Source: Sulfuriferula nivalis
GTDB taxonomy: Bacteria; Pseudomonadota; Gammaproteobacteria; Burkholderiales; Sulfuriferulaceae
Direction: 5' to 3'
NCBI RefSeq assembly: GCF_009937995.1
Contig: NZ_AP021881.1
Span: 806,001 to 870,000, forward strand
DNA length: 64,000 bases
Shown here: positions 16,585 to 24,268 of the stretch, piece by piece
Layout: every line of letters begins with the position of its first letter
How positions within the stretch are numbered: the stretch's first letter is position 1
Translations under genes and position numbers: made by a program
The notes under the pieces: generated by a model
The model's input: the letters and a program-made list of their open reading frames with translations, nothing else
Databases searched by the model: none
Told to the model about the DNA's origin: nothing

Positions 16585-17985
16585 ATGGCTCGCAAAACCA
16601 AAACAGCAACTAAATTGTTTGTATTAGATACCAATGTATTGATGCATGACCCCACAAGTTTGTTTAGGTTTGAAGAGCATGATGTATTTTTGCCGATGGC
16701 AACGCTGGAAGAGCTGGATCAGCACAAAATTGGCATGACCGAAGTCGCGCGCAATGCGCGGCAGGCCAGTCGTTTTCTCGATGAAATCGTATCTGGCGGT
16801 GAGCAGAATATAGAAGAAGGTATTTCGCTCACCAGTCAATCGCGCAAAGGTGCAACTGGTCGTCTGTTCCTGCAGACCCGAGCGGTACAAGGCGGGTTGC
16901 CAGCCAGCTTGCCGTCGAGCAAGGTGGATAACCAAATCCTCGGCGTGATTCTAAGTTTGCGTCAGGAGCAGCCGAGTCGTCCTGTTATTTTAGTCACTAA
17001 AGATATCAACATGCGTATCAAGGCCCGTGCCTTGGGCTTGCCCGCTGAAGATTACTTTAATGACAAGGTGCTGGAAGATACCGATTTGCTGTATGCCGGC
17101 GTACGTGAATTACCCGCTGATTTTTGGGAAAAACATGGCAAAGGTATGGAATCCTGGCAGGTAGAAGGACGTACCTGGTATCGGGTTAAGGGTCCGTTAG
17201 TTTCAACTCTGCTGGTGAATGAGTTTGTCTATCAGGAAAGCGCAACTCCGTTTTACGCGATAGTTAAATCAGTGGATGGCAAGACTGCGGAATTGCAAAC
17301 GGTGAAAGATTATACCCACGCCAAAAACAATGTCTGGGGTATCAATGCACGCAACCGTGAACAGAATTTTGCACTTAATGTCCTGATGGATCCAGAAGTG
17401 GATTTTGTAACGCTGCTTGGTCAGGCGGGTACAGGTAAGACCTTGCTGACGCTGGCTGCGGGGTTGATGCAGACGCTGGAACACAAGCGTTATACTGAAA
17501 TCATCATGACACGGGTGACAGTGCCAGTGGGCGAAGATATTGGTTTCCTGCCGGGTACCGAAGAGGAGAAGATGAATCCGTGGATGGGTGCGCTGGAGGA
17601 CAATCTGGATGTGCTTAATAAGAATGACGAAGCCACGGGTGAGTGGGGACGGGCGGCAACGCAGGATTTGATACGTACCCGTATCAAGGTTAAATCACTG
17701 AACTTCATGCGCGGGCGTACTTTCCTGAATAAATACCTCATCATTGATGAGGCGCAGAATCTCACGCCCAAACAGATGAAAACGTTGATTACCCGTGCTG
17801 GCCCTGGTACTAAGGTGGTGTGTTTAGGTAACATTTCACAAATAGATACGCCATACCTGACCGAAGGCAGTTCTGGTCTGACCTATGTGGTTGATAGGTT
17901 TAAAGGTTGGGAGCATGGCGGGCATATTACGCTGGCGCGTGGCGAGCGTTCGCGTCTGGCAGATTTTGCTGGGGAGACTTTGTGA
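16585..17985 (+). CDS. PIN domain-PhoH ATPase fusion (PhoH2/YlaK type)
   Basis: 466 residues from ATG 16585 (a TTG at 16579 is less likely; AAGGAG at 16572-16577 suits the ATG). The N-terminal PIN nuclease domain begins KLFVLDTNVLMHDPTSL with acidic residues (DTN, EELD near residue 48, later VTKDINMRIKA). The C-terminal PhoH NTPase has GQAGTGKTLLTLAAG (Walker A, ~residue 275), YLIIDEAQNLTPKQMKT (Walker B) and CLGNISQIDTPYL. PhoH2-type proteins are RNA-unwinding ribonucleases in related bacteria. The stop TGA overlaps the GTG of a barnase gene, so a third RNA-acting protein follows directly. Confidence 0.93.
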   Translation: MARKTKTATKLFVLDTNVLMHDPTSLFRFEEHDVFLPMATLEELDQHKIGMTEVARNARQASRFLDEIVSGGEQNIEEGISLTSQSRKGATGRLFLQTRAVQGGLPASLPSSKVDNQILGVILSLRQEQPSRPVILVTKDINMRIKARALGLPAEDYFNDKVLEDTDLLYAGVRELPADFWEKHGKGMESWQVEGRTWYRVKGPLVSTLLVNEFVYQESATPFYAIVKSVDGKTAELQTVKDYTHAKNNVWGINARNREQNFALNVLMDPEVDFVTLLGQAGTGKTLLTLAAGLMQTLEHKRYTEIIMTRVTVPVGEDIGFLPGTEEEKMNPWMGALEDNLDVLNKNDEATGEWGRAATQDLIRTRIKVKSLNFMRGRTFLNKYLIIDEAQNLTPKQMKTLITRAGPGTKVVCLGNISQIDTPYLTEGSSGLTYVVDRFKGWEHGGHITLARGERSRLADFAGETL

Positions 17986-18422
17986 GATTAATACTCACGC
18001 TATGTGCAGCATTGTTATCAACAACGGTGTATGCTGCACCATCATGCCAGTCCGTGGTGGTGCAGTTGAATACCCGTTTGCACCCCGGCGTGGATGTGTT
18101 TGAATTAACACAAATTTTGACCGCGTTGAATACGACGCATAACCTGCCGGACAAGTTTGTGACCAAGCGTGATGCGGTCAGTATGGGTTGGCAGCGTGGA
18201 CATGATTTATGGGATGTGCCTGCATTGCGGGGTAAAAGTATAGGTGGTGACAGATTTTCCAACTATGAACGGCAGCTCCCTCGTGGCCAATGGCGTGAAG
18301 CTGATCTGGATTATCATGGCGGTCATCGTGGCGCAAAACGGCTCATTTTTTCTAGTATAGGGCAACGTTTTGTTAGCGTTGATCATTATCAAACTTACAC
18401 AGAGGTGCCAGCGTGCTTATGA
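17982..18422 (+). CDS. Secreted barnase-type ribonuclease
   Basis: 146 residues from GTG 17982, which overlaps the phoH stop. This start gives a clean signal peptide (VRLILTLCAALLSTTVYA, cleavage before APSC); longer in-frame starts lie inside phoH and break it. The mature part follows barnase closely: LPDKFVTKRDAVSMGW, GKSIGGDRFSNYE, WREADLDYHGGHRGAKRLIF and DHYQTYTEV. The catalytic Glu (WREAD), both active-site Arg (GGHRGAKR) and His (DHYQT) are all present, so an active guanyl-preferring RNase is expected. Cys residues near the N-terminus and at VPAC are unlike Bacillus barnase. The barstar gene overlaps its stop codon. Confidence 0.93.
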   Translation: MRLILTLCAALLSTTVYAAPSCQSVVVQLNTRLHPGVDVFELTQILTALNTTHNLPDKFVTKRDAVSMGWQRGHDLWDVPALRGKSIGGDRFSNYERQLPRGQWREADLDYHGGHRGAKRLIFSSIGQRFVSVDHYQTYTEVPACL

Positions 18423-18685
18423 AAACTTGCCAACTAAATGGTGTGACCAGCCTGAGTAGTTTTTACGATCAAATTGCATTTGCTTTTGATTTTCCAGAAC
18501 ACTTTGGCAAGAATATGGATGCATTATGGGATGTGCTAACCGAGGTGGATGGTCCATTGGCGCTGGTCTGGGAAAAACCTGGTGTGAGCCGTGATGCGAT
18601 GGGTGAAGATTATTGGTTGCTGCTGGAAATTATTGCTGACGCGGTGGCAGAGCGGGATGATTTCAGTTTTACCCTGAAGGGTTAG
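18419..18685 (+). CDS. Barstar-family ribonuclease inhibitor
   Basis: 88 residues from ATG 18419, overlapping the RNase stop (ATGA). The segment FPEHFGKNMDALWDVLTEV matches the barnase-binding helix of barstar, with the two Asp equivalent to Asp35 and Asp39 (DALWD). It is followed by PLALVWEKPG and a terminal strand FSFTL. It would neutralise the RNase in the cytosol before export or after uptake. There is no signal peptide. The overlapping order toxin then inhibitor, behind phoH, means the three genes are likely co-transcribed. Confidence 0.93.
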   Translation: MKTCQLNGVTSLSSFYDQIAFAFDFPEHFGKNMDALWDVLTEVDGPLALVWEKPGVSRDAMGEDYWLLLEIIADAVAERDDFSFTLKG

Positions 18686-18693
18686 TAGCTAGA

Positions 18694-18735
18694 TAAAAAG
18701 ACACCTACCAATTAGCACGATACTTGGTAGGTGTT
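18694..18735 (-). terminator. Rho-independent terminator after sqr
   Basis: A perfect 11-base stem ACACCTACCAA/TTGGTAGGTGT with a 12-base loop. On the minus strand it is followed by CTTTTTA, so it ends the sqr transcript. It may also stop plus-strand reads from barstar less efficiently. Confidence 0.8.
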
Positions 18736-18774
18736 CGGAGAAAAGTTTAAATCTTTAGTGTTGGGTGTGGTGGG

Positions 18775-20043
18775 TTATTTCAGTTTTTTGATGCCTAATG
18801 CACTCAACATGTATTTTTCATATAACGGCTCTGATGTGCCGTTTTTCATTTTGCGGATGAAATATTTTTCAAACGCGATTTTGGCTAAGTGTACCCATTT
18901 ACCTTCTTTGAACCAGTTGACATTGCGTGGTGGTATTTGCGGTAATGCCACAAATGCTGCGCCGCTATCGCCAAAGTCTGCCAGACAGATTGCATTCCAG
19001 GTTGCTTTCTCCGTAGGTTCTTCACCATCTAACAGGCTGCGTATGTTATGCGCGGTAGCCGTGACCATACTTTCTATCATGTAGCCCGTTTTTGGCGTGC
19101 CTGTCGGCACTGGTGTAACTTCTACCGGTGGTATTGCTACGCAAACACCAACTGAGAATATGTTTTTATATTTAGGATTGCGCTGGTAAGGATCAGCAAC
19201 AATGAAGCCGCGTGGATTGGTTAATCCTTCAATCCCGAATACCGCATCTATACCTTTAAATGCAGGCAGCATCATCGAATAGTTAAATGGCAGTTCATGT
19301 TCTTTTTTCACAGTACCATCATCGTTGTGTTCGGTGACAAACATTTTGCCCGCTTCAACTTTGGTGACTTTGGCGTTGCATATCCACTTGATATGACGGT
19401 CACGCATACTGGATTCCAAGATACCTTTGGAATCGCCGACGCCACCGAGACCAAGATGACCTATGTAGGGTTCAGCAGTAACAAAAGTCATGGGGACTTT
19501 GTCACGAACTTTACGTTTACGTAAATCAGTTTCCATGATGAATGCATACTCATAAGCCGGGCCATAACAGGATGCACCTTGTACTGCGCCTACAACAATG
19601 GGGCCAGGGTTGGCACAGAATGCATCCCACTCATTACCTGATTTCGTTGCATGATCAACATGGCAGATGGAGTGAGTATGTCCATCAGGTCCCAAGCCTG
19701 GAATTTCATCAAATGCAAGTTTGGGTCCGGTGGCAATAATCAGGTAGTCATAGTTAACAATGTCACCGTTAGCTAATGCAATCTGGTTCTGTTCTGGATG
19801 TAATTTCGTCGCGCCATGAGGAATAAAGTTGATTCCCTTTTTGGCTAAGTACGGCGCAATCGGAAAGGTGATGTCACTGCGATCACGCCAGTTCACACCC
19901 ACCCATGGATTGGATGGCGTGAATTGGAAGGTGTCTGAGTTGGAAATAACAGTGACGGTATCTTCTTTGCGCGCAAGTTCTTTCATTTCATAGGCCATGG
20001 GCATACCGCCTATACCTGCGCCTAAAATTACAATATGTGCCAT
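18775..20043 (-). CDS. sqr: Sulfide:quinone oxidoreductase (Acidithiobacillus type)
   Basis: 422 residues from ATG 20043, which has AAGGAGCG in front; an upstream in-frame ATG at 20160 gives a nonsense leader covering the promoter. The FAD loop is HIVILGAGIGGMPMAYEMK. The three redox cysteines of SQR are present: Cys127 (SICHVDHA), Cys159 (GASCYGPAYEY) and Cys353 (WNAICLADFGD). PVPTGTPKTGYMIE and FEKYFIRKMKNG near the C-terminus match the membrane-associated SQR of acidithiobacilli. It oxidises sulfide to polysulfide or sulfane sulfur and reduces quinone at the inner membrane. Divergent from it is a sigma-54 activator; a -24/-12 promoter and palindromic upstream sites lie between. Confidence 0.95.
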   Translation of the reverse strand: MAHIVILGAGIGGMPMAYEMKELARKEDTVTVISNSDTFQFTPSNPWVGVNWRDRSDITFPIAPYLAKKGINFIPHGATKLHPEQNQIALANGDIVNYDYLIIATGPKLAFDEIPGLGPDGHTHSICHVDHATKSGNEWDAFCANPGPIVVGAVQGASCYGPAYEYAFIMETDLRKRKVRDKVPMTFVTAEPYIGHLGLGGVGDSKGILESSMRDRHIKWICNAKVTKVEAGKMFVTEHNDDGTVKKEHELPFNYSMMLPAFKGIDAVFGIEGLTNPRGFIVADPYQRNPKYKNIFSVGVCVAIPPVEVTPVPTGTPKTGYMIESMVTATAHNIRSLLDGEEPTEKATWNAICLADFGDSGAAFVALPQIPPRNVNWFKEGKWVHLAKIAFEKYFIRKMKNGTSEPLYEKYMLSALGIKKLK

Positions 20044-20079
20044 GATGCGCTCCTTGTTGTGATTAATATGATTCTTATT

Positions 20080-20095
20080 AGCAGCTTCTGTGCCA
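20080..20095 (-). promoter_or_regulatory. Sigma-54 (-24/-12) promoter of sqr
   Basis: On the minus strand TGGCACAGAAGCTGCT, with GG and GC separated by exactly ten bases, lies 37 bases upstream of the sqr ATG. It matches the TGGCACG-N4-TTGCW consensus closely. Confidence 0.8.
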
Positions 20096-20154
20096 GAATT
20101 TATATCCATGTTTTTAAAGGAATATTTAAAACTATTCTCGTGGATACTGATATT

Positions 20155-20206
20155 TGTCATGACATAATGGCGGGTGTCATATTATGATGTGGAGATTGTC
20201 ATGACA
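20155..20206. promoter_or_regulatory. Two TGTCATGACA palindromes, probable activator binding sites
   Basis: Perfect 10-base palindromes at 20155-20164 and 20197-20206, centre to centre 42 bases (four helical turns). A degenerate TGTCATATTATGA lies between them. They lie 60-125 bases upstream of the sqr sigma-54 promoter and just before the activator gene, so they would serve both sqr activation and control of the activator gene. Confidence 0.7.
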
Positions 20207-20225
20207 TTTTGTCAGGGAGGTCGCA

Positions 20226-21587
20226 GTGGACACTAAATTAAGCCCGGAGTTACTTTCTTTGCTGGAGGTACAATCTGCACCTTTCGTGCTGATTGATGAG
20301 CAATATCAGATAGTGGGTGCCAATCAGGCTTATTGTGAAAATTATGGTATCTCGCAGCAGGAAATAGTTGGCAAGCATTGCTATGAAGTCTCGCATCGTT
20401 CGGATGTGCCCTGTCACCAACATGGTGAAGATTGTCCTCATCAGGCGGTATTCAGTACTGCCAAGCAGCATGAGGTGATACATACTCATTTTGATCGTCA
20501 TCATCGACCTGAATATGCTCGTATCAAAGGACATCCGATTATGGGTGAGGTGGGCGTGCGCTATCTGGGTGAATTGATCGTGCCTATCGCTAATCCTGAT
20601 GAACTTAATTGTGACGAGATGCGCATGGTAGGGCATTCACCTGCATTTTTGCATTGTGTGGAAATGCTGGCGCGCGTGGCAGAGTCTGAAGCGTCAGTAT
20701 TGCTGCTGGGTGAGAGCGGTGTTGGCAAGGAGCTGGCAGCGCAATATTTGCATAAACGCTCTAGCCGGCACGATAAGCCATTTGTGGCGATCAATTGTGC
20801 AGCGATTACAGAAACCATGTTTGAGGACGAGCTGTTTGGCCATGAGCGTGGTGCTTTTACCGGCTGTATCGGACGCAAGCAAGGTTTGTTTGAATTAGCG
20901 CATGGCGGTACCTTATTTCTGGATGAGGCAGGTGAAATACCGTTAACCATGCAGGCCAAGTTATTGCGAGTGCTGGAGAGCGGTGAGTATCGGCGCATGG
21001 GCGGTACGGAAACACTAACAGCAGATGTGCGCATCGTTGCCGCAACCAATCGTAATCTGCTGGATATGGCGGAGACGGGGCAATATCGTCTGGATTTATA
21101 TTATCGTATTGCTGGAATAGATTTACGGTTACCCAGCTTGCGTGAGCGTCGTATAGATATTCCTGCATTGGCTGAAACCATGCTGAAACGCATTACCGAA
21201 GCCGGTGCGCCGCGTTGCAAGCTGACTGACAGAGCGCTGGATAAGCTGATGGCGTATGATTTTCCTGGCAACGTGCGTGAGTTGCGGAATATTCTGTTGC
21301 GTGCAGTGGCGATATGCAATAACAGCGTAATAGATGCGGAACAAATTGTGCTGGGTAGTTCATTGAATAACGCGCCGCAAATTGATGCTAGTCCCGTATT
21401 GCCCAACTCCGGTACGGTTCAGGAAATGCAGAAAGTGGTGGCTGGTATTCCTATTACCCAACTGGAAGCAGACTATATCGCTGAGTTACTAAAAATCCAC
21501 CATGGACACAGGCGTAACGTGGCTGATATATTGGGGATGAGCGAGCGTACTTTATATCGCAAATTAAAACAGTATGGCTTGTCCTAG
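20226..21587 (+). CDS. Sigma-54-dependent transcriptional activator with PAS sensor
   Basis: 453 residues starting at GTG 20226 after GGGAGG. Residues ~12-120 form a PAS domain (LIDEQYQIVGANQAYCENYG). It has an unusual Cys/His-rich segment, VPCHQHGEDCPHQAVF (Cys63, Cys70), which could sense redox state, metal or persulfide. The AAA+ domain has Walker A GESGVGKE (162-169), GAFTG (209-213, the sigma-54 contact loop) and TLFLDEAGEIP. The C-terminal Fis-type HTH includes RRNVADILGMSERTLYRKLK. It most likely activates the divergent sqr promoter in response to sulfide. It is followed seven bases later by a three-gene unit that may belong to the same response. Confidence 0.92.
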   Translation: MDTKLSPELLSLLEVQSAPFVLIDEQYQIVGANQAYCENYGISQQEIVGKHCYEVSHRSDVPCHQHGEDCPHQAVFSTAKQHEVIHTHFDRHHRPEYARIKGHPIMGEVGVRYLGELIVPIANPDELNCDEMRMVGHSPAFLHCVEMLARVAESEASVLLLGESGVGKELAAQYLHKRSSRHDKPFVAINCAAITETMFEDELFGHERGAFTGCIGRKQGLFELAHGGTLFLDEAGEIPLTMQAKLLRVLESGEYRRMGGTETLTADVRIVAATNRNLLDMAETGQYRLDLYYRIAGIDLRLPSLRERRIDIPALAETMLKRITEAGAPRCKLTDRALDKLMAYDFPGNVRELRNILLRAVAICNNSVIDAEQIVLGSSLNNAPQIDASPVLPNSGTVQEMQKVVAGIPITQLEADYIAELLKIHHGHRRNVADILGMSERTLYRKLKQYGLS

Positions 21588-21593
21588 GAGTCG

Positions 21594-23033
21594 GTGTTGT
21601 CAAGTTTAGATCCACATAATAAAGAAGAGTGGCTGGCGTTGCGTCAGCAAGGTCATCGTATGCTCGATGACATGTTTGATTACCTGGAAAATTTACGTGA
21701 GCGCCCCGTGTGGCAGCCTGCGCCTGATGCTGTGCGTCATGAGTTTGATGCGGATATGCCCATAGAGGGACAGGATTTGGCGGTAGTTCACGATACCTTC
21801 ATGCAGGCGATATTGCCTTATGCTATTGGCAACGCGCATCCGGGTTTTATGGGTTGGGTGCATGGCGCGGGTACACCAGTGGGCATGCTGGCAGAAATGC
21901 TGGCGGCAGGGTTGAACGCGAATGTGGGTGGACGTAATCAGGTTCCTGTGCTGGTTGAACAGCAGATATTGCACTGGGTGCGGGATTTGTTTGGCTTCCC
22001 CGAAACAGCCAGTGGTCTATTCGTGACCGGTACGTCGATGGCGAATTTTATTGCTGTGCTGGTGGCGCGGAAAACGGCATTGGGTGCGGCAGTGCGGAAT
22101 GTGGGTGTGAATCAGGTGCAGCAGCGTTTGGTAGCTTACACCTCGGCGGGAGCGCATGGCTGCATTGCCCAAGCAATGGATTTATCCGGGCTGGGCATAG
22201 ATGCGTTGCGTATCATTCCGCTGAACGCCGAGTTCTCTATGGATGTGGCGAAATTGCAAACTGCGATTGCTGAAGATTTGGCGCAAGGCTATGTGCCGTT
22301 CATGCTGATCGGTACTGCGGGTTCTGTTGATGTCGGCGCAATAGATGATTTGCCTGTGCTGGCAGATGTCGCGCAGCAACACCAGCTTTGGTTCCATATC
22401 GATGGCGCCTATGGTGCGCTGGCGATGTTGTCGCCGGGCTTGCGGCCGCGTTTACAGGGATTGGAGCGCGCTGATTCAGTGGCGTTCGATTTTCATAAGT
22501 GGGGGCAAGTGCCTTACGATGCCGGCTTTGTCATCGTGCGTGATGGTACGCAGCATTATGAGACGTTTGCTACTCCCGCAGCTTATTTACGTCGTGAAGC
22601 CTGTGGTATGGCGGCTGGCTCGCCGTGGCCGTGTGATTACGGTCCTGATTTATCGCGAGGATTTCGCGCACTAAAAACATGGTTTACGTTGCAAGTGTAT
22701 GGTGCCGATAAGATCGGCGCCAGTATTGCCTATACCTGTGAGCTGGCGCAGTATCTGCAACAGCTTATTAAGGCGCAGCCACAATTGATTCTGGCAGCGC
22801 CCGTGTCATTGAATGTCGTGTGTTTTCGTTATGATGCCAGTGATGCTATCAATGCTGAGATAGTGACCCAATTACAATTAGCTGGTCATGTAGCCCCTTC
22901 CACGACTACTATCAATGGCAAATTGGTCATACGTGCTGCGCTGGTAAATCATCGGGCAGCGCAGCAAGATATGGATGCACTGGTTGCGGGTGTATTGAAA
23001 TTCGGCGCGGAATTAACAGGAGCTGGTGTATGA
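21594..23033 (+). CDS. PLP-dependent decarboxylase, group II family
   Basis: 479 residues from GTG 21594 with AGGAG in front. It has the glutamate/aromatic amino-acid decarboxylase fold: HPGFMGWVHGAG near residue 83, the cofactor strand GLFVTGTSMANFIAVLVARK, HIDGAYGALAML (Asp that binds the PLP nitrogen) and DFHKWGQVPYDAGFVIV with the Schiff-base Lys. The substrate amino acid is unknown; the substrate-side sequences do not match the well-known Glu, Asp or aromatic enzymes that I can recall. It is the first of three genes joined by 4-base overlaps behind the sigma-54 activator, with an ATP-grasp gene next. The natural reading is that its amine product feeds the ATP-grasp protein; this is inference. 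Confidence 0.85.
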   Translation: MLSSLDPHNKEEWLALRQQGHRMLDDMFDYLENLRERPVWQPAPDAVRHEFDADMPIEGQDLAVVHDTFMQAILPYAIGNAHPGFMGWVHGAGTPVGMLAEMLAAGLNANVGGRNQVPVLVEQQILHWVRDLFGFPETASGLFVTGTSMANFIAVLVARKTALGAAVRNVGVNQVQQRLVAYTSAGAHGCIAQAMDLSGLGIDALRIIPLNAEFSMDVAKLQTAIAEDLAQGYVPFMLIGTAGSVDVGAIDDLPVLADVAQQHQLWFHIDGAYGALAMLSPGLRPRLQGLERADSVAFDFHKWGQVPYDAGFVIVRDGTQHYETFATPAAYLRREACGMAAGSPWPCDYGPDLSRGFRALKTWFTLQVYGADKIGASIAYTCELAQYLQQLIKAQPQLILAAPVSLNVVCFRYDASDAINAEIVTQLQLAGHVAPSTTTINGKLVIRAALVNHRAAQQDMDALVAGVLKFGAELTGAGV

Positions 23034-24268
23034 CACGAAATTGGCATGCGTTGATGCAGGTGTATGAATCTGACCCACCCAAGTTGATTGGATTGCCGAC
23101 GCTGATGCGGATGGCGTTACATGGTGAAGACTTGACGCCGCTGGGCACAGATCTGCTAGCCTATGTTGCGGAATATCCTCAGGCAGCACATGCCTTGATG
23201 GATATGGCTACGTTATTTCAGTTGATGCATAACCCCGAGATGGGGCTGATGGCGCAAGCAGAAGCATTGAAAATACAACAGTTATACCAAGTTCAGGATA
23301 AGGCGGGTGACACACCGCTGCGCTTGTTGGTGATGATGGGGCCTGGCGATTTGATGTCGAATACACCGGTGGAGTTTCTGGTGGCCGACGAGAATGTCGA
23401 ACTTAGTCTGTTGTATGTTGATACCAGTCTGCCCCTGCCTGAATGGGTGCCTGAGCACGATGTACTGTTTGTGGCTGTGGGTGAATCTGATAAAAATCAG
23501 GCATTGCTGGCATTTATCGACAGCTTTATCGGCATCTGGCCACGCCCGGTGCTGAACTTGCCTGCTGAAATTGCGGCTGTTGCCCGTGATCAAGTCAGTG
23601 CGGCGCTGCAATACGAGCCCAACATTGTTATGCCACAAACAGTGCGTGTGACCAGAGCGCAGTTGATGGATTTGGCGGCAGGCGTTCTGTCCCTGTCGGA
23701 ATGGGTTGATGCGCTTGATTATCCTGTGATAGTTCGGCCGGTTGACTCCCATGCGGGGAGAGGGCTGGCGCGGATAACTACGGGTGATGAACTTGCCAAA
23801 TATTTACTTGAACAGGCCGGTGATGATTTTTATCTGGCAAAGTTTGTTGATTACAGCGATGCAGCAGGGCGATATAGAAAATATCGCATTGTACTGATGC
23901 GTGGAAAACCTTACTTGTGTCATCTGGCGATTTCCAAGCATTGGATGGTGCATTATCTGAATGCGGAGATGACAGAAAATGCGGTAAATCGTGATGAAGA
24001 AGCGCAGGCAATGGCAAAGTTCGATGATGACTTTGCCGTGCGTCATGCACAAGCGCTAAGTGCGATTGCGGCGGCTACGGGGCTGGATTATGTCGGTATA
24101 GATTGCGCAGAAACAGCGCAAGGTGAACTTTTGATTTTTGAAATAGATAGCAATATGGTGGTGCATGCCATGGATGATGTGGAGATGTTTCCTTACAAAC
24201 AGCCGCACATGCATAAAGTATTCCGGGCGTTCTATGATTTATTAGTCACTGCGAGTAGCGTGCATTGA
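23030..24268 (+). CDS. ATP-grasp family protein with N-terminal helical (TPR-like) region
   Basis: 412 residues; the ATG overlaps the decarboxylase stop. Residues ~25-90 are helical and TPR-like (LLAYVAEYPQAAHALMDMAT, LMAQAEALKIQQLYQ). The middle (100-200) resembles a pre-ATP-grasp domain. The C-terminal ATP-grasp part has YPVIVRPVDSHAGRGLA (~residue 235, nucleotide loop), FYLAKFVDYSD, KYRIVLMRGKPYLCH and the Mg-binding FEIDSNMVVHAMDD near the end. Such enzymes join a carboxylate to an amine or thiol using ATP. Substrates are unknown. Genomic coupling to a decarboxylase and a second PLP protein suggests a small-molecule or peptide biosynthesis step. Confidence 0.8.
   Translation: MTRNWHALMQVYESDPPKLIGLPTLMRMALHGEDLTPLGTDLLAYVAEYPQAAHALMDMATLFQLMHNPEMGLMAQAEALKIQQLYQVQDKAGDTPLRLLVMMGPGDLMSNTPVEFLVADENVELSLLYVDTSLPLPEWVPEHDVLFVAVGESDKNQALLAFIDSFIGIWPRPVLNLPAEIAAVARDQVSAALQYEPNIVMPQTVRVTRAQLMDLAAGVLSLSEWVDALDYPVIVRPVDSHAGRGLARITTGDELAKYLLEQAGDDFYLAKFVDYSDAAGRYRKYRIVLMRGKPYLCHLAISKHWMVHYLNAEMTENAVNRDEEAQAMAKFDDDFAVRHAQALSAIAAATGLDYVGIDCAETAQGELLIFEIDSNMVVHAMDDVEMFPYKQPHMHKVFRAFYDLLVTASSVH

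Noticed and set aside
20044-20160. Longer Sqr N-terminus starting at 20160
   Set aside because: It would cover the sigma-54 promoter and the leader is unlike any SQR; AAGGAGCG supports ATG 20043.
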